A stretch of 64,000 bases of DNA, from assembly GCA_963703855.1 (NCBI GenBank), contig CAVPFW010000026.1:186001-250000 (forward strand). Direction: 5' to 3'. Positions 52,437 to 61,135 of this stretch are shown piece after piece (positions within the stretch are counted from its first letter, which is position 1; each line of letters starts with the position of its first letter). Origin of the DNA: AP-15 sp963703855 (lineage in GTDB: Bacteria; Pseudomonadota; Alphaproteobacteria; ATCC43930; CGMCC-115725). The notes beneath the pieces are model-generated. The model saw only the letters and a list, made by a program, of their open reading frames with translations, was not told where the DNA came from and made no database searches. The translations under genes and the position numbers were made by a program.

Positions 52437-53096
52437 ATAGATGCGCTGGTAGACGCCGGGCGAGCCCTCGTCGTGGCGCAAATTCGGAGACATCCTCCGG
52501 GTCCACGGGTTGCTCGCCCGCGCCCGGGTCCATGCCTCGCTTTCCGGGACGCGGGCGTGCTCGAATTCATAGAGCGTCAGATATTTGGGCTGACCCTCGA
52601 CCGCGACGTAGCGGCGCGCCGCGATGCAGCCCGGCACCGCCAGATAGCCCGGGATGTAGACCGTGTTGTACCAGGCGTTGAACTCCTCCTCGACCGCACT
52701 GGAAACATCGATCCGCCCCATCTGCAGCACCGGCGCCATGCCGGCGGTCTGGTCGATCGGATGGGTGTGCACCGGAAAGATCTGGCGGTAGGCGTTGCGC
52801 AGAAAGTTGCGGCCGATGCGGCTCGTCCCGGTTTTCTGACGCTGGGCGGAGGGCTGGTATTTGAGCGTGTCGAGATAGGCCGCGCTGCGCAGCACGTTGT
52901 GGTCCTCGAGCTCGTAGATCGCCAGGTATTTCGGCCCGCCCTTCAATGCGGCGTAGCGCCCGGCGCCGAGGAAGCCGGGGATCTCCAGCAGCCGGGGGAT
53001 ATGCTCCTCGTCGTACCACCGGTTGAACTCGGCCTCGAGCTCGCCATCGATGTCGGTCCACACCATCAGCAGCCCGGTCCCGCGCGTCTTGGCCAT
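52428..53096 (-). CDS. Tandem EthD-like (dimeric alpha-beta barrel) protein
   Basis: 222 residues with two related halves. The first has FNRWYDEEHIPRLLEIPGFL then GAGRYAALKGGPKYLAIYEL; the second has FNAWYNTVYIPGYLAVPGCI then ARRYVAVEGQPKYLTLYEF. This internal duplication of an about 100-residue ferredoxin-like fold is EthD-like. Such proteins often accompany catabolic oxygenases as non-catalytic or isomerase-type partners. GGAGG lies before the ATG of MAKTRG. It is divergent from the amidohydrolase gene. Confidence 0.83.
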   Translation of the reverse strand: MAKTRGTGLLMVWTDIDGELEAEFNRWYDEEHIPRLLEIPGFLGAGRYAALKGGPKYLAIYELEDHNVLRSAAYLDTLKYQPSAQRQKTGTSRIGRNFLRNAYRQIFPVHTHPIDQTAGMAPVLQMGRIDVSSAVEEEFNAWYNTVYIPGYLAVPGCIAARRYVAVEGQPKYLTLYEFEHARVPESEAWTRARASNPWTRRMSPNLRHDEGSPGVYQRIYPK

Positions 53097-53258
53097 CGGC
53101 GCATCCTCCATGGGTTTCCGTCCGCCGACCCTAGCACCGGGCCGGTTGAATGCGGAAGCAGCGGCGTTGCGGCGGCAACCGGCGGAAGCGATGGCGGTCG
53201 AGCGGGCGGTGCTGCTAGGATCGCCTTCAGTGAAGTTGCCGGATCGAAGGAGAGGACC

Positions 53259-54380
53259 ATGAGCCGCGCCTACCACGTCATCGATGCCGATGGTCACGTG
53301 CTGGAGCCGACCACTCTGTGGGACGACTACATGGACAAGGCCTTTCGCGACCGCGCGCCGCGGCTGATCATCGACAAGGACGGCAAGGAGCGGCTCTTGA
53401 TCGAGGAGCAGGTGCTGGGCAGCCACCAGGGCATGGGCGGCATCGGCGGGGTCGGCGCCCGCCAAGGAATCGTTTCGTCCTCGACGATGACCTATAAGGA
53501 GGGGCGTCCCGGCGGCTTCGACCCGCACAAGCGCATCCCCGACATGGATCTCGACGGCATCGACGCGGTGTTTCTCTATCCGAGCATGGGGCTGTTCGCC
53601 GGCGCGGTGCAGGACCCGCCGCTCGCCGCCGCGATGTGCCGCGCCTACAACCGCTGGCTCGCCGACTACTGCAAGCCCTACCCGGACCGGCTGTTCGGGA
53701 TCGCCATGCTGCCGTTGCAATCGGTCGAGCTGGCGATCGCCGAGATGCGTTTCGCCCGGAAGGAGCTCGGGTTCCGCGGCGGCTTCATCCGGCCCAACCC
53801 GTACAGCAGCAAGATGATCCACGACCCGCATTACGAGCCGTTCTGGGCCGCGGCCGAGGATCTCGATTTTTCGATCGGCTTTCACGAGGGCGGCAACAGC
53901 GGCATGCCGACCGTCGGCGTCGACCGCTTCGTGGGGCGTGCGGCCCAGCACATCATCAGCCACACGATGGAGATGATGCTCGCGGCGATGAGCGTGATAT
54001 GGGGCGGCGTCGCCGAGCGGCATCCGAAGATCCGCATCGGTTTTCTCGAATCCGGCGGCGGCTGGATCGCCCCCTGGCTCGACCGCATGGACCGCCATTT
54101 CGACGATCAGGGGTTCAACGATTCGGGTCTCAGCACCCGGCCGAGCGAATTGTTCCAGCGCAATTGCTGGATTTCGTTCGAGCCGGTCGAGGGCAGCCTC
54201 AAGGTGCTGGCCGATTACATCGGGCCGCACAAGATCCTGTGGGCGACCGATTATCCGCACCGCGACGGCTTCTTCCCCGGCGCCCCCAAGATGATCATCG
54301 ACCGACTGGCGGACGCCTCAGCCGAGACCCGGCACCAGGTCATGGCCGGTGGTGCGATGGGCTTCTACGGGTTGCACTGA
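53259..54380 (+). CDS. Amidohydrolase family protein (Amidohydro_2 type)
   Basis: 373 residues. HVIDADGHVLEP carries the metal-binding DxDxH-like start, GFHEGGNS carries the next His, and WATDYPHRDGF near the C-terminus carries the last Asp. The fold is the TIM-barrel decarboxylase/hydrolase family of aromatic acid catabolism. AAGGAGAGGACC precedes the ATG. The window ends with the start of a close relative at 63958 (NVIDADGHI). Confidence 0.9.
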   Translation: MSRAYHVIDADGHVLEPTTLWDDYMDKAFRDRAPRLIIDKDGKERLLIEEQVLGSHQGMGGIGGVGARQGIVSSSTMTYKEGRPGGFDPHKRIPDMDLDGIDAVFLYPSMGLFAGAVQDPPLAAAMCRAYNRWLADYCKPYPDRLFGIAMLPLQSVELAIAEMRFARKELGFRGGFIRPNPYSSKMIHDPHYEPFWAAAEDLDFSIGFHEGGNSGMPTVGVDRFVGRAAQHIISHTMEMMLAAMSVIWGGVAERHPKIRIGFLESGGGWIAPWLDRMDRHFDDQGFNDSGLSTRPSELFQRNCWISFEPVEGSLKVLADYIGPHKILWATDYPHRDGFFPGAPKMIIDRLADASAETRHQVMAGGAMGFYGLH

Positions 54381-54509
54381 GCCGGCACTCACGGAGCCGT
54401 CATTGCGCGGCGCCGCGAGGCGCCGAAGCAATCCCGCCGGGGCCGGGTGAGGTGGCCCGAGATTGCCGGTCTATCGTTTGCGGCAGGCAGGGTCTGCGGC
54501 GGCCGACGG

Positions 54510-55247
54510 TCAGCGGCCGGTCGGATCGACGGAGCTGCGATCGGGGTAGCGGTCGTGATGGCGCACCCAGTCGGTCAAATTGTGGCTGGGCCCGGTTTCG
54601 TTGCGGCCCTTCGGCGTGATATCGAGAAAGGCGTAGGTGCCGAGGAATACGTCGCCGCCGCGAGCGTAGGCTGAATAGGTATGGAAGATTTCGCCGTTCG
54701 CGTCCCTGTAGAACACACTGCGTCCGGACAATTCGTCGATGCCGATCTTGCGCGTTTCGTAGTTGTAGTACGCCTCGCCGTTGGCGATTTCCTGCGGGGT
54801 GAATGATACGTGGTAGTCGTAGTTGAAGTCGCTGCCGTATGACGACACCCATTTGAAACGCCAGCCCATGCGCTTTCGGAACGCTTCGATCTTGGCAAGG
54901 GGCGCGCGCGACACCACGACATAGCTCACGTCGTGATGTTCGAGATGCGGGAGCGCGCCCGCGACATGGTCGACCTCGAACGAGCAGCCGACGCAGCCCT
55001 CGGTCCATTCCGGGCCGAGCATGAAATGCTTGACGATCAGCTGGCTGCGCCCGTCAAAGAGATCGGCGAGGGTTTCCTTGCCGTCGGGCCCGTCGAAGAC
55101 GTAGGGCTTCTCGACTTTGACCCAGGGCAGCTCGCGCCGTTCGGCGGTCAACCGGTCGCGCAGCCGGGTGAGTTCCTTTTCCTTTACGAGCAGCGCCTTG
55201 CGCGCGGCCAGCCACTCGTCTCGCGATACGATCCGATTGTGCGTCAT
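54510..55247 (-). CDS. DUF899 thioredoxin-like protein
   Basis: 245 residues. LPWVKVEKPYVFDGPDGKET, then LIVKHFMLGPEWTEGCVGCS and YYNYETRK are the DUF899 blocks, with a CxxC pair (CVGC) in thioredoxin-like position. The fold is predicted thioredoxin-like and the substrate is unknown. Its ATG overlaps the stop of the SRPBCC gene. It is the third gene of an ArsR-SRPBCC-DUF899 operon, a frequent combination. Confidence 0.9.
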   Translation of the reverse strand: MTHNRIVSRDEWLAARKALLVKEKELTRLRDRLTAERRELPWVKVEKPYVFDGPDGKETLADLFDGRSQLIVKHFMLGPEWTEGCVGCSFEVDHVAGALPHLEHHDVSYVVVSRAPLAKIEAFRKRMGWRFKWVSSYGSDFNYDYHVSFTPQEIANGEAYYNYETRKIGIDELSGRSVFYRDANGEIFHTYSAYARGGDVFLGTYAFLDITPKGRNETGPSHNLTDWVRHHDRYPDRSSVDPTGR

Positions 55248-55750
55248 CGTTTGGCCTCCGTTGCATTGGGGTGATTGATCGGGGCGTCCGCCAGGTACTC
55301 GGCGAAGCGCTCGAGGGTGCTGGTCCAGCCGCGCCGATGGGCGTCGCGCGCCGCGACGGTCTCGAATACGGCCTGGTGCAGGGTCAGCTCGGTCTTGCCG
55401 TCGAGGTCGGCGAAGGTCACCGTGACCACGGTTTCGTGGCCGGGTTCGCCCTCGGCATCCTCCCAGGCAAAGGTGAAGACCAGCCGCTCCGGCTCGACGA
55501 CCTCGCGATAGACCCCCCGCCGAACATGCACGGTGCCCGCCGGCGAGCGCATCGCAGCCCGGAAGGTGCCGCCCGGCCGCACGTCCATGTCGCAGTAGAG
55601 CGTGGTGAAGCCCTGCGGCCCCCACCAGCGCGCCGCCCGGTCGGGCTCGGTCCACGCCCGGAACACGAGGTCGCGCGGGGCATCGAGGATGCGGGTGATG
55701 ACGAGCTCCCGTTCCGCCGTCGCCGCGGCGGTGCTAGTCCTTGCGTCCAT
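55244..55750 (-). CDS. SRPBCC (AHSA1-like) protein
   Basis: 168 residues. LVITRILDAPRDLVFRAWTE then WWGPQGFTT is the AHSA1 (activator of Hsp90-like) opening, and LHQAVFETVAARDAHRRGW is the closing helix. The fold binds hydrophobic ligands. It overlaps the ArsR gene by 17 bases and the DUF899 gene by 4, so the operon is tightly coupled. Confidence 0.92.
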   Translation of the reverse strand: MDARTSTAAATAERELVITRILDAPRDLVFRAWTEPDRAARWWGPQGFTTLYCDMDVRPGGTFRAAMRSPAGTVHVRRGVYREVVEPERLVFTFAWEDAEGEPGHETVVTVTFADLDGKTELTLHQAVFETVAARDAHRRGWTSTLERFAEYLADAPINHPNATEAKR

Positions 55751-56084
55751 CCGTGTTCTCCCTGGTCTGCAACTCGCCGAGGTATTCGCCCAAGCGATCG
55801 AAGCTCTCGTCCCAGAACCGGCGGTAGTGCTCGAGCCATTGCGCGGCATCCTTGAGCGGCCCGGCATCGAGCCGGCGCGGCCGCCACTGGGCCTGGCGCC
55901 CGCGCGCGACCAGGCCGGCGCGCTCCAGCACCTTGAGGTGCTTGGAAATGGCGGGGAGGCTGATCGCGAAAGGCTCGCCGAGCTCGGTGACCGAAGCCTC
56001 GCCCGCGGCGAGACGCGCAAGGATCGCCCGCCTGGTCGGGTCGGCGAGGGCGGCGAAGGTGGCGGTGAGGTGGTCGGGCGACAC
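55734..56084 (-). CDS. ArsR/SmtB-type repressor
   Basis: 116 residues from a GTG start. ALADPTRRAILARLAAGEAS and ISLPAISKHLKVLERAGLVA form the winged helix-turn-helix. No metal-binding Cys pair is visible, so the ligand is likely not a metal. ArsR proteins with an SRPBCC partner commonly act as repressors of their own operon. The upstream dyad at 56108-56121 suits this. Confidence 0.92.
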   Translation of the reverse strand: MSPDHLTATFAALADPTRRAILARLAAGEASVTELGEPFAISLPAISKHLKVLERAGLVARGRQAQWRPRRLDAGPLKDAAQWLEHYRRFWDESFDRLGEYLGELQTRENTDGRKD

Positions 56085-56100
56085 TTCAAGATTACCGTCC

Positions 56101-56124
56101 GGTTATGTAACTATATGGTTATAT
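56101..56124 (-). promoter_or_regulatory. Candidate ArsR operator
   Basis: TAAC-TATATG-GTTA (56108-56121) is an inverted repeat lying within a direct repeat GGTTAT[G/A]T at 56101-56108 and 56117-56124. It is 24 bases upstream of the ArsR GTG in an AT-rich window that could also contain the -10. It is a good candidate site for autorepression. Confidence 0.5.
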
Positions 56125-56293
56125 GCGTGGCTCCGAGCGGTTGTCAAGCCCCTCCGGCCAGTCTCGCGATCGGTCGCGTTCCGTGATCTCGGCAAAGCGC
56201 TCGACGCGTTGATTGCGTCCGGATCGGCAGGCCTCGGGCGTGATAGAATGCGGATTCCTGCCACGTCTCGAACATCGTCATGGAGGTGCGCCG

Positions 56294-57043
56294 ATGGGTA
56301 AGCTCGATGGGAAAGTCGCGCTGGTGACCGGCTCCGGCCGCAATATCGGCCGCGCCACGGTGCTGAAGCTGGCCGGGGAAGGGGCGCATGTCGTCGTCAA
56401 CGCCCGCACCAACCAGGCCGAGGCCGACGAGGTCGCGCGCGAAGCCCGCGACCGCGGGGTCAAGGCGCTCGCCATCCTCGCCGACATCGCCAAGAAGGAC
56501 CAGGTCGACGCGATGGTGGCGAAGGCGCTGGCCGAGTTCGGGCGCATCGACGTCCTGATCAACAATGCCGCGATCCGGCCGCACAAGCCCTTCACCGAAG
56601 TGACCGTGCAGGATTGGGAGCACGTCCGCGGGGTCGTCCTGGACGGCGCGCTCTATTGCACGCAGGCGGTGATCCCGTCGATGGTCAAGAACAATTACGG
56701 CCGCATCCTGTTCTTCACCGGCGAAGGCGCCTTCACCGGCGGCAGCGGGCGCGCCCACGTCTCGGCGGCGAAGATGGGCCTGGTCGGGCTGGCGCGGGCC
56801 TTGGCCTCCGAGTTCGCCGCGCAGAACATCCGCGCCAACGTGGTCTCGCCCGGCAGCATCGATACGAGGCGCGACAATCCCGAATGGTATCGCGGGCATG
56901 CGCCGAGCGCCGCCGGCATCCCGCTTGGCCGCCAAGGGCATGTCGACGAGATCGCCGCCACCTGCCTCTTTCTGGTCAGCGACGACGGCGGCTTCATCAC
57001 CGGCCAGACCATCCACGTCAACGGCGGCACCGGCTACTACTGA
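56294..57043 (+). CDS. Short-chain dehydrogenase-like protein lacking the catalytic Tyr
   Basis: 249 residues with a normal SDR frame: TGSGRNIGRATVLKLAGEG (cofactor site), NNAAIRPHKPF, and HVNGGTGYY at the end. The YxxxK motif is replaced: the segment reads HVSAAKMG, so Lys is kept but Tyr is Val, and the usual Ser strand reads FFTGEGAF. It may bind NAD(P) without classical oxidoreductase chemistry. GGAGGTGCGCCG supports the start. Confidence 0.85.
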   Translation: MGKLDGKVALVTGSGRNIGRATVLKLAGEGAHVVVNARTNQAEADEVAREARDRGVKALAILADIAKKDQVDAMVAKALAEFGRIDVLINNAAIRPHKPFTEVTVQDWEHVRGVVLDGALYCTQAVIPSMVKNNYGRILFFTGEGAFTGGSGRAHVSAAKMGLVGLARALASEFAAQNIRANVVSPGSIDTRRDNPEWYRGHAPSAAGIPLGRQGHVDEIAATCLFLVSDDGGFITGQTIHVNGGTGYY

Positions 57044-57401
57044 CGCCGGTCCGGCGACCCGACACCGCAGACCGCGACCAAGCGAGCTGTACGAGAACCG
57101 GGCGGAGATTGTGCGAGGGATTCCCACGGTCCGATTTTCGATGACTTCACCTATCAAGCGCGGTCAAGCCCGCGCGTCGTTTATTTCACAGTTGGGGGTC
57201 TCCTCGCCTGTCTAGCAGCTTAGCGACAAGGCTGAAGGCGATGAGCTGCAGCGCTGGCTCGGAGCAGCCAAACCGCGTGACGATACGATGCGGGATGCTG
57301 CCTGGCCCGCGTCGAGAGGGGAAGCGGCTGATCGGCGCGCGGGCTGGCTCCGGGGCTTAATCGTGTAGTTTGGAGCAATTGGGCCCAAAGGGCCCGGATA
57401 G
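57044..57401. other. Intergenic stretch with no recognised gene
   Basis: 358 bases. A forward frame contains SELYENRAEIVRGIPTVRFS (about 57085-57145), which looks protein-like but has no start or family. It may be a small relic. No repeat or RNA is evident. Confidence 0.5.
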
Positions 57402-57677
57402 ATGCTCCGTAAAATCGATAATTTCCTGGCGAGCCGTCTCTGGGCTTTAGGAGTTTTATTCGTTGTACTGATGATCTTCGGTGGCTGGCTTTTTGAGGGA
57501 GAGCGGCCGTTCTGTGGATGGGACGGAGTGTTTTTCAACATTTCGTGGTGCCCCAAACCGACCGCAAAGGAGCTGCGGGTAGCGCGCGCGAGGGCAAGGG
57601 AAAGAGAGCGCGACGACCCGATTGAGCACACGATCATTCACCTGATTAGATTGTTCTCGCCCGATTACCAGCCCTGA
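57402..57677 (+). CDS. Small membrane protein, hypothetical
   Basis: 91 residues. One clear transmembrane helix (LWALGVLFVVLMIFGGWLF) is followed by a short Cys-containing segment (CGWDGVFFNISWC) and a basic tail. The composition is plausible for a real protein and the base composition is lower in G+C than in surrounding genes. I recognise no family. The ribosome site is weak. Confidence 0.5.
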   Translation: MLRKIDNFLASRLWALGVLFVVLMIFGGWLFEGERPFCGWDGVFFNISWCPKPTAKELRVARARARERERDDPIEHTIIHLIRLFSPDYQP

Positions 57678-57908
57678 AAATTCGTGGGACTGATAGCGGC
57701 GCAGCGTTCTATTGACGACTAACTCGTCGGCTCGATACCGAAGACCCGACCATAGGGAACGGCTCCCCTGCCCGCCAAAAAGTTGCGGTGATAGTTTGGC
57801 ATCACCGTGTCCCGGCCGCGCCGATGAGGTGATGGGTTTTGTTGCGCTCATTCCATCTTACGTTACTACTCATCGTACTATGGTGATCACTACCGATGGA
57901 CGATCATT

Positions 57909-58523
57909 TCACGGAAAGACTTTTCTCTGGTGGGCGTTAGGGTAAAGGTTCCACTTCGGTTCATATCCGGGTTTCACCAAATCAACCGCAACTGAGCCGT
58001 GGCGGGGACCCAATATGCCGGGCTCGACGATAACCACTCCATCAAACACCTGTGGATCACAAACTGCCCCAATGCTTTTTGTACCGTGGCCCATATACTC
58101 TCCAAGGAGCTCACTCTCCTTGAAGGTTGCATTCAACGGCTGACGCTTCGAGCGGCTGCCCGAGATGGCGCCATAGGCTTTTCGGTGGAAGGTTCCATCG
58201 AGGTGATAGCTCAAATGTGGATTCCAATCATCCCCGCGCGGAAACATGATGAATATCTCACCCTTCCGCGAGCACCGGACCCACAACGTCAACCAAAGAT
58301 CAGACCCATCCCGGATCGCCACCGCGTACTTTTGTTCACCGGATACCGGATGAAGTTTCATCAGTCCAACCTTCGGACTGGTATTACGACGCATCATCAA
58401 TTCATCGAAGATGCCTTGCCACTCCTTTAACTCCTCCGGTGTGCTCGTCGCGGGATCAACACACTGATATTTGAGCCACCCTTCAAAATTTAGAAGATCG
58501 TCTTCGCTAATGAACTCGTCCAT
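57909..58523 (-). CDS. Hypothetical protein in a low-GC patch
   Basis: 204 residues. The sequence is well formed (EEWLKYQC-like acidic start, then KLHPVSGEQKYAVAIRDGSD, LTLWVRCSRKGEIFIMFPRG and HLSYHLDGTFHRKAYG). I recognise no family by eye. It reads like a cytoplasmic beta-rich protein. G+C is visibly lower than the housekeeping genes, suggesting transfer. Its ATG is preceded by a GATGATCCGATGG context without a strong ribosome site. Confidence 0.72.
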   Translation of the reverse strand: MDEFISEDDLLNFEGWLKYQCVDPATSTPEELKEWQGIFDELMMRRNTSPKVGLMKLHPVSGEQKYAVAIRDGSDLWLTLWVRCSRKGEIFIMFPRGDDWNPHLSYHLDGTFHRKAYGAISGSRSKRQPLNATFKESELLGEYMGHGTKSIGAVCDPQVFDGVVIVEPGILGPRHGSVAVDLVKPGYEPKWNLYPNAHQRKVFP

Positions 58524-58591
58524 CGGATCATCTCCTTTATTAAGGCTTGTGCTGTAATAAAGTATGCGAGGGCGAAGCCCGCTAACCTAAT

Positions 58592-58730
58592 CTAATCGCT
58601 TCCGCCTGATTTTCCACAAGCGGCAAGGTAGGCGGCCCAGTCGGCGGCCTTGGCGACTTTGGTGCCGGCGACCGCGCGCTTCGTTGAGGGCGTGCCGCGC
58701 CTCGAGGTATTGCGCGGATTCGGGCCTCAC
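58592..58730 (-). pseudogene. HEPN-domain toxin remnant
   Basis: The frame starts GTG overlapping the stop of the nucleotidyltransferase gene (GTGA) and gives RPESAQYLEARHALNEARG, the start of a HEPN protein. It then shifts; one frame over VAGTKVAKAADWAAYLAACG leads to a stop. The 139 bases are 3n+1, and an intact HEPN protein is about 110-130 residues, so the gene is both shifted and truncated. Confidence 0.65.
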
Positions 58731-59050
58731 AGATCGACGCCGTCGCGGCGGATCTCGTGCATCAGCGGGGTGCGGTCGCGGTAGGAGCCCGCCCGGAACG
58801 GCCGCGCCTCCAGAAAGGCGCCGGTCTCGGCCAGAATGTCGGTTCTGAGGTCTGCCAGAAGGTGGAATTCGTGCCAGCGATCGGTCAGGTCTTCGAGAAA
58901 CACCGCGATGTCGTAGTCGTAATCCTCGTGTGCGTCGCCGCGCGCACGCGAGCCGAACAGGACCAGCCGCTCGATGCGATCGCCATAGATCGCGCCGAGA
59001 GACTTGCGGATATGCCGCAAGATAGGGTCGTCGCACAGTTTCCCGGACAT
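58727..59050 (-). CDS. MNT-type nucleotidyltransferase (antitoxin-like)
   Basis: 107 residues, the minimal nucleotidyltransferase fold. LVLFGSRARGDAHEDYDYDI carries the GSxxxG and DxD-like acidic pair. In MNT-HEPN loci this protein inactivates the HEPN RNase by adding nucleotides to it. Its partner, which follows in an overlapping position, is only a remnant here. The ATG context is unremarkable. Confidence 0.85.
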   Translation of the reverse strand: MSGKLCDDPILRHIRKSLGAIYGDRIERLVLFGSRARGDAHEDYDYDIAVFLEDLTDRWHEFHLLADLRTDILAETGAFLEARPFRAGSYRDRTPLMHEIRRDGVDL

Positions 59051-59176
59051 AAGCCGTTCTCCGAGGCGAAGCTGTCATATGCCAAAGGCCTACCGCCGGC
59101 GCAAGATTTCGGAGGCGCGGGGCGGCCGATCCGGCGGGTAGTGGTCCACTTCTGACGGATGCCACCCATTCTTCCG

Positions 59177-59302
59177 GTCACACCGGCCCACGGGTCCGGC
59201 CTTCGGCCGGCCCGAGAGCCTGCCCCTGGCCCGAACAGGGGACAGGCTTCGGCCGGTGCTTATGGCGGGGGTGGGTCCCGGCCTGCGCCGGGAAGACCAA
59301 GA
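59177..59302 (+). repeat. Dispersed GC-rich repeat, second full copy
   Basis: CACACCGGCCCACGGGTCCG, then GGCCTTCGGCCGGCCCGAGA, then a variable middle with a GCCTGCCCCTG...CAGGGGACAGGC hairpin, then GGTCCCGGCCTGCGCCGGGA. The block order matches 15898-15996. A further fragment, GGCCGGACCCGTGGGCCGGG, lies at about 59432-59451. Confidence 0.75.
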
Positions 59303-59500
59303 TAGGAGATGACGAATTATTTCAGACGGCAGCACCGGGGAGCCGAACGGATGTGATCGGACGGCGACGGTGGCAGACGTGAGACGCCTGCCACTAGTGC
59401 TCAGACGCAGACACACGATTCACTTGGCGGCGGCCGGACCCGTGGGCCGGGAAGACAAGAAGGTGAGCATCGCACTAAATCATCCGAATGCGTCTGAACA

Positions 59501-60715
59501 CTAATACTGACCCCTCGGTTCGAGGCCGAAGGCGTGTTGGCCGTACATGGTGCCGACCGCGTCCCAGTTGAGGCTGACGTGGCGGGCGACGGCGTTGACG
59601 TCGCGCCAGGCGCGCTGGATCGGGTTGCTGAGGAGCAGGCCGGCGCCGCCGGTCGAGGCGTTGAGGGCTTCGACCGCCTGCAATGCGAGCCTGGTGGCGT
59701 AGGCCTGGTTGCGGCGGGCGCGGATGCGGTCGGCGACGGTGATTTCTTCGCCGGCGTGCAGCTTGGCGATCGCGATGCGCATGTCGGTGAGGAGAATGAG
59801 CTCGGCGGCTTCGACTGCGGCGGACGCCTCGGCGAGGCGCAGCTGGACCGTGGCGAACTCGGCCATCGCGAGCCCGCCGCCGGCGAGCGCGCCGCGGGTC
59901 CGGCGGCCGGTGGTCATCTCGAGATAGGCGGCGAGGGCGCCCTTGGCGGCACCGACCGCGGTCGAAGCCAGCATCGAGGCGCCGAGCACCAGGAGCGGCA
60001 GGCGGTAGAGCGGGTTCGAGTGATGTTGCGCGCCCGGGGTATGGCCGGAGCGCGTGTCGGCAAACAGCAGCACCCGGTGCGTCGGGACAAAGGCGTCGCG
60101 GACGATGATGTTCTTGCTGCCGGTGCCGCACAGGCCGTAGACGAACCAGTTGTCCTCGATCTCGATATCGCCGACCGGCAACAGGAAAAAGGCGCCGTCG
60201 TGCGGCGGTGCGCCGCCGGGTTGGGTGATCAAGGCGCCGAGCCTGATCCAGCTCGAATGGTCGACGCCGCTGGCGAACGACCACTTGCCGCTCAGGACGT
60301 AGCCGCCGTCGGCGGGGACCGCGGTCCCGGTCGGGGCGAAGCAGGCGCAGCTGAACGGGTCGGCGCCGGCGCCCCACAATTCGCGCTGGGCCTCGATCGG
60401 GTAGTGGCCGAAGGAGATGCCGTTGGCGAGGGCACCATTGACCGCCCAGCCGGTAGAGGCGCAGGCCGCCGAGATCGTCAGCGCGATCTCGAGCGCTGTG
60501 ACGCCGTCATATTCGAACCCGCCGAACTCCTTGGGCCGGGTGGTGCGCAGCAATTCGGCGTCGCGGATCTTGGCGATGATGTGCCGGGAAATGGTGCGGT
60601 TGCGCTCGGTCTCCTCGGCCAAGGCGCGGATCTCCGGAACCAGGTCGCGGGCGCGTTGGATCAGCTCTTCCGGGGTCGGCAGCGGTGTGGTGCCGCGGAT
60701 CGCGGCGCTGGTCAT
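59501..60715 (-). CDS. Acyl-CoA dehydrogenase-fold flavin monooxygenase
   Basis: 404 residues. PEIRALAEETERNRTISRHI and LLRTTRPKEFGGFEYDG open the N-terminal helical domain. Then YVLSGKWSFASGVDHSSWI gives the middle beta domain and QRAWRDVNAVARHVSLNWD the C-terminal helices, as in HsaA/C2-type two-component flavin hydroxylases. It uses reduced flavin from a separate reductase. The substrate is likely aromatic. No reductase gene is adjacent. Confidence 0.85.
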   Translation of the reverse strand: MTSAAIRGTTPLPTPEELIQRARDLVPEIRALAEETERNRTISRHIIAKIRDAELLRTTRPKEFGGFEYDGVTALEIALTISAACASTGWAVNGALANGISFGHYPIEAQRELWGAGADPFSCACFAPTGTAVPADGGYVLSGKWSFASGVDHSSWIRLGALITQPGGAPPHDGAFFLLPVGDIEIEDNWFVYGLCGTGSKNIIVRDAFVPTHRVLLFADTRSGHTPGAQHHSNPLYRLPLLVLGASMLASTAVGAAKGALAAYLEMTTGRRTRGALAGGGLAMAEFATVQLRLAEASAAVEAAELILLTDMRIAIAKLHAGEEITVADRIRARRNQAYATRLALQAVEALNASTGGAGLLLSNPIQRAWRDVNAVARHVSLNWDAVGTMYGQHAFGLEPRGQY

Positions 60716-60926
60716 TGGCGTCTCCGATATCGGCCGATCGTGGGCAAAGCGCGCAGAAAACGCCTCGGACCCGCTTCCGACTCCGGCCGCGGGCGGCGCG
60801 CGCCATCCTCCAAGGATTGCCGAGCGACGCCAATCCATCGCGCAACCCACTCTTAGCTCACGGCTGACCGGTTTAGCAAATCGGATTGCGAGATGATACC
60901 CCGCCTCAACCGGCAATACTGCGTGA

Positions 60927-61006
60927 CCGGGCTTGACCCGGTCATCCACGTCTCCTCCTTGCAAGGCCGGATCGGTTTCAAGACGTGGAGGCCGGGTCAA
61001 GCCCGG
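60927..61006. repeat. Long nested inverted repeat
   Basis: Outer arms CCGGGCTTGACCCGG (60927-60941) and CCGGGTCAAGCCCGG (60992-61006) are exact complements. Inner arms CCACGTCT (60946-60953) and AGACGTGG (60981-60988) pair as well. A T-run follows (CTTTTTTA at 61016 on), so on the forward strand it could act as a terminator. No gene is within 60716-61135. Confidence 0.7.
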
Positions 61007-61135
61007 CCGAGGGGGCTTTTTTACTGGGAACGGACGAACTCATCGAAAAGACCTGAACCGGACAGCCGTGCCAGGTCGAGCCCGGCCAAGGGGATCTATG
61101 GCTGTTCGAGTGTTTTTCCCTGCAACCGGGCGCGC

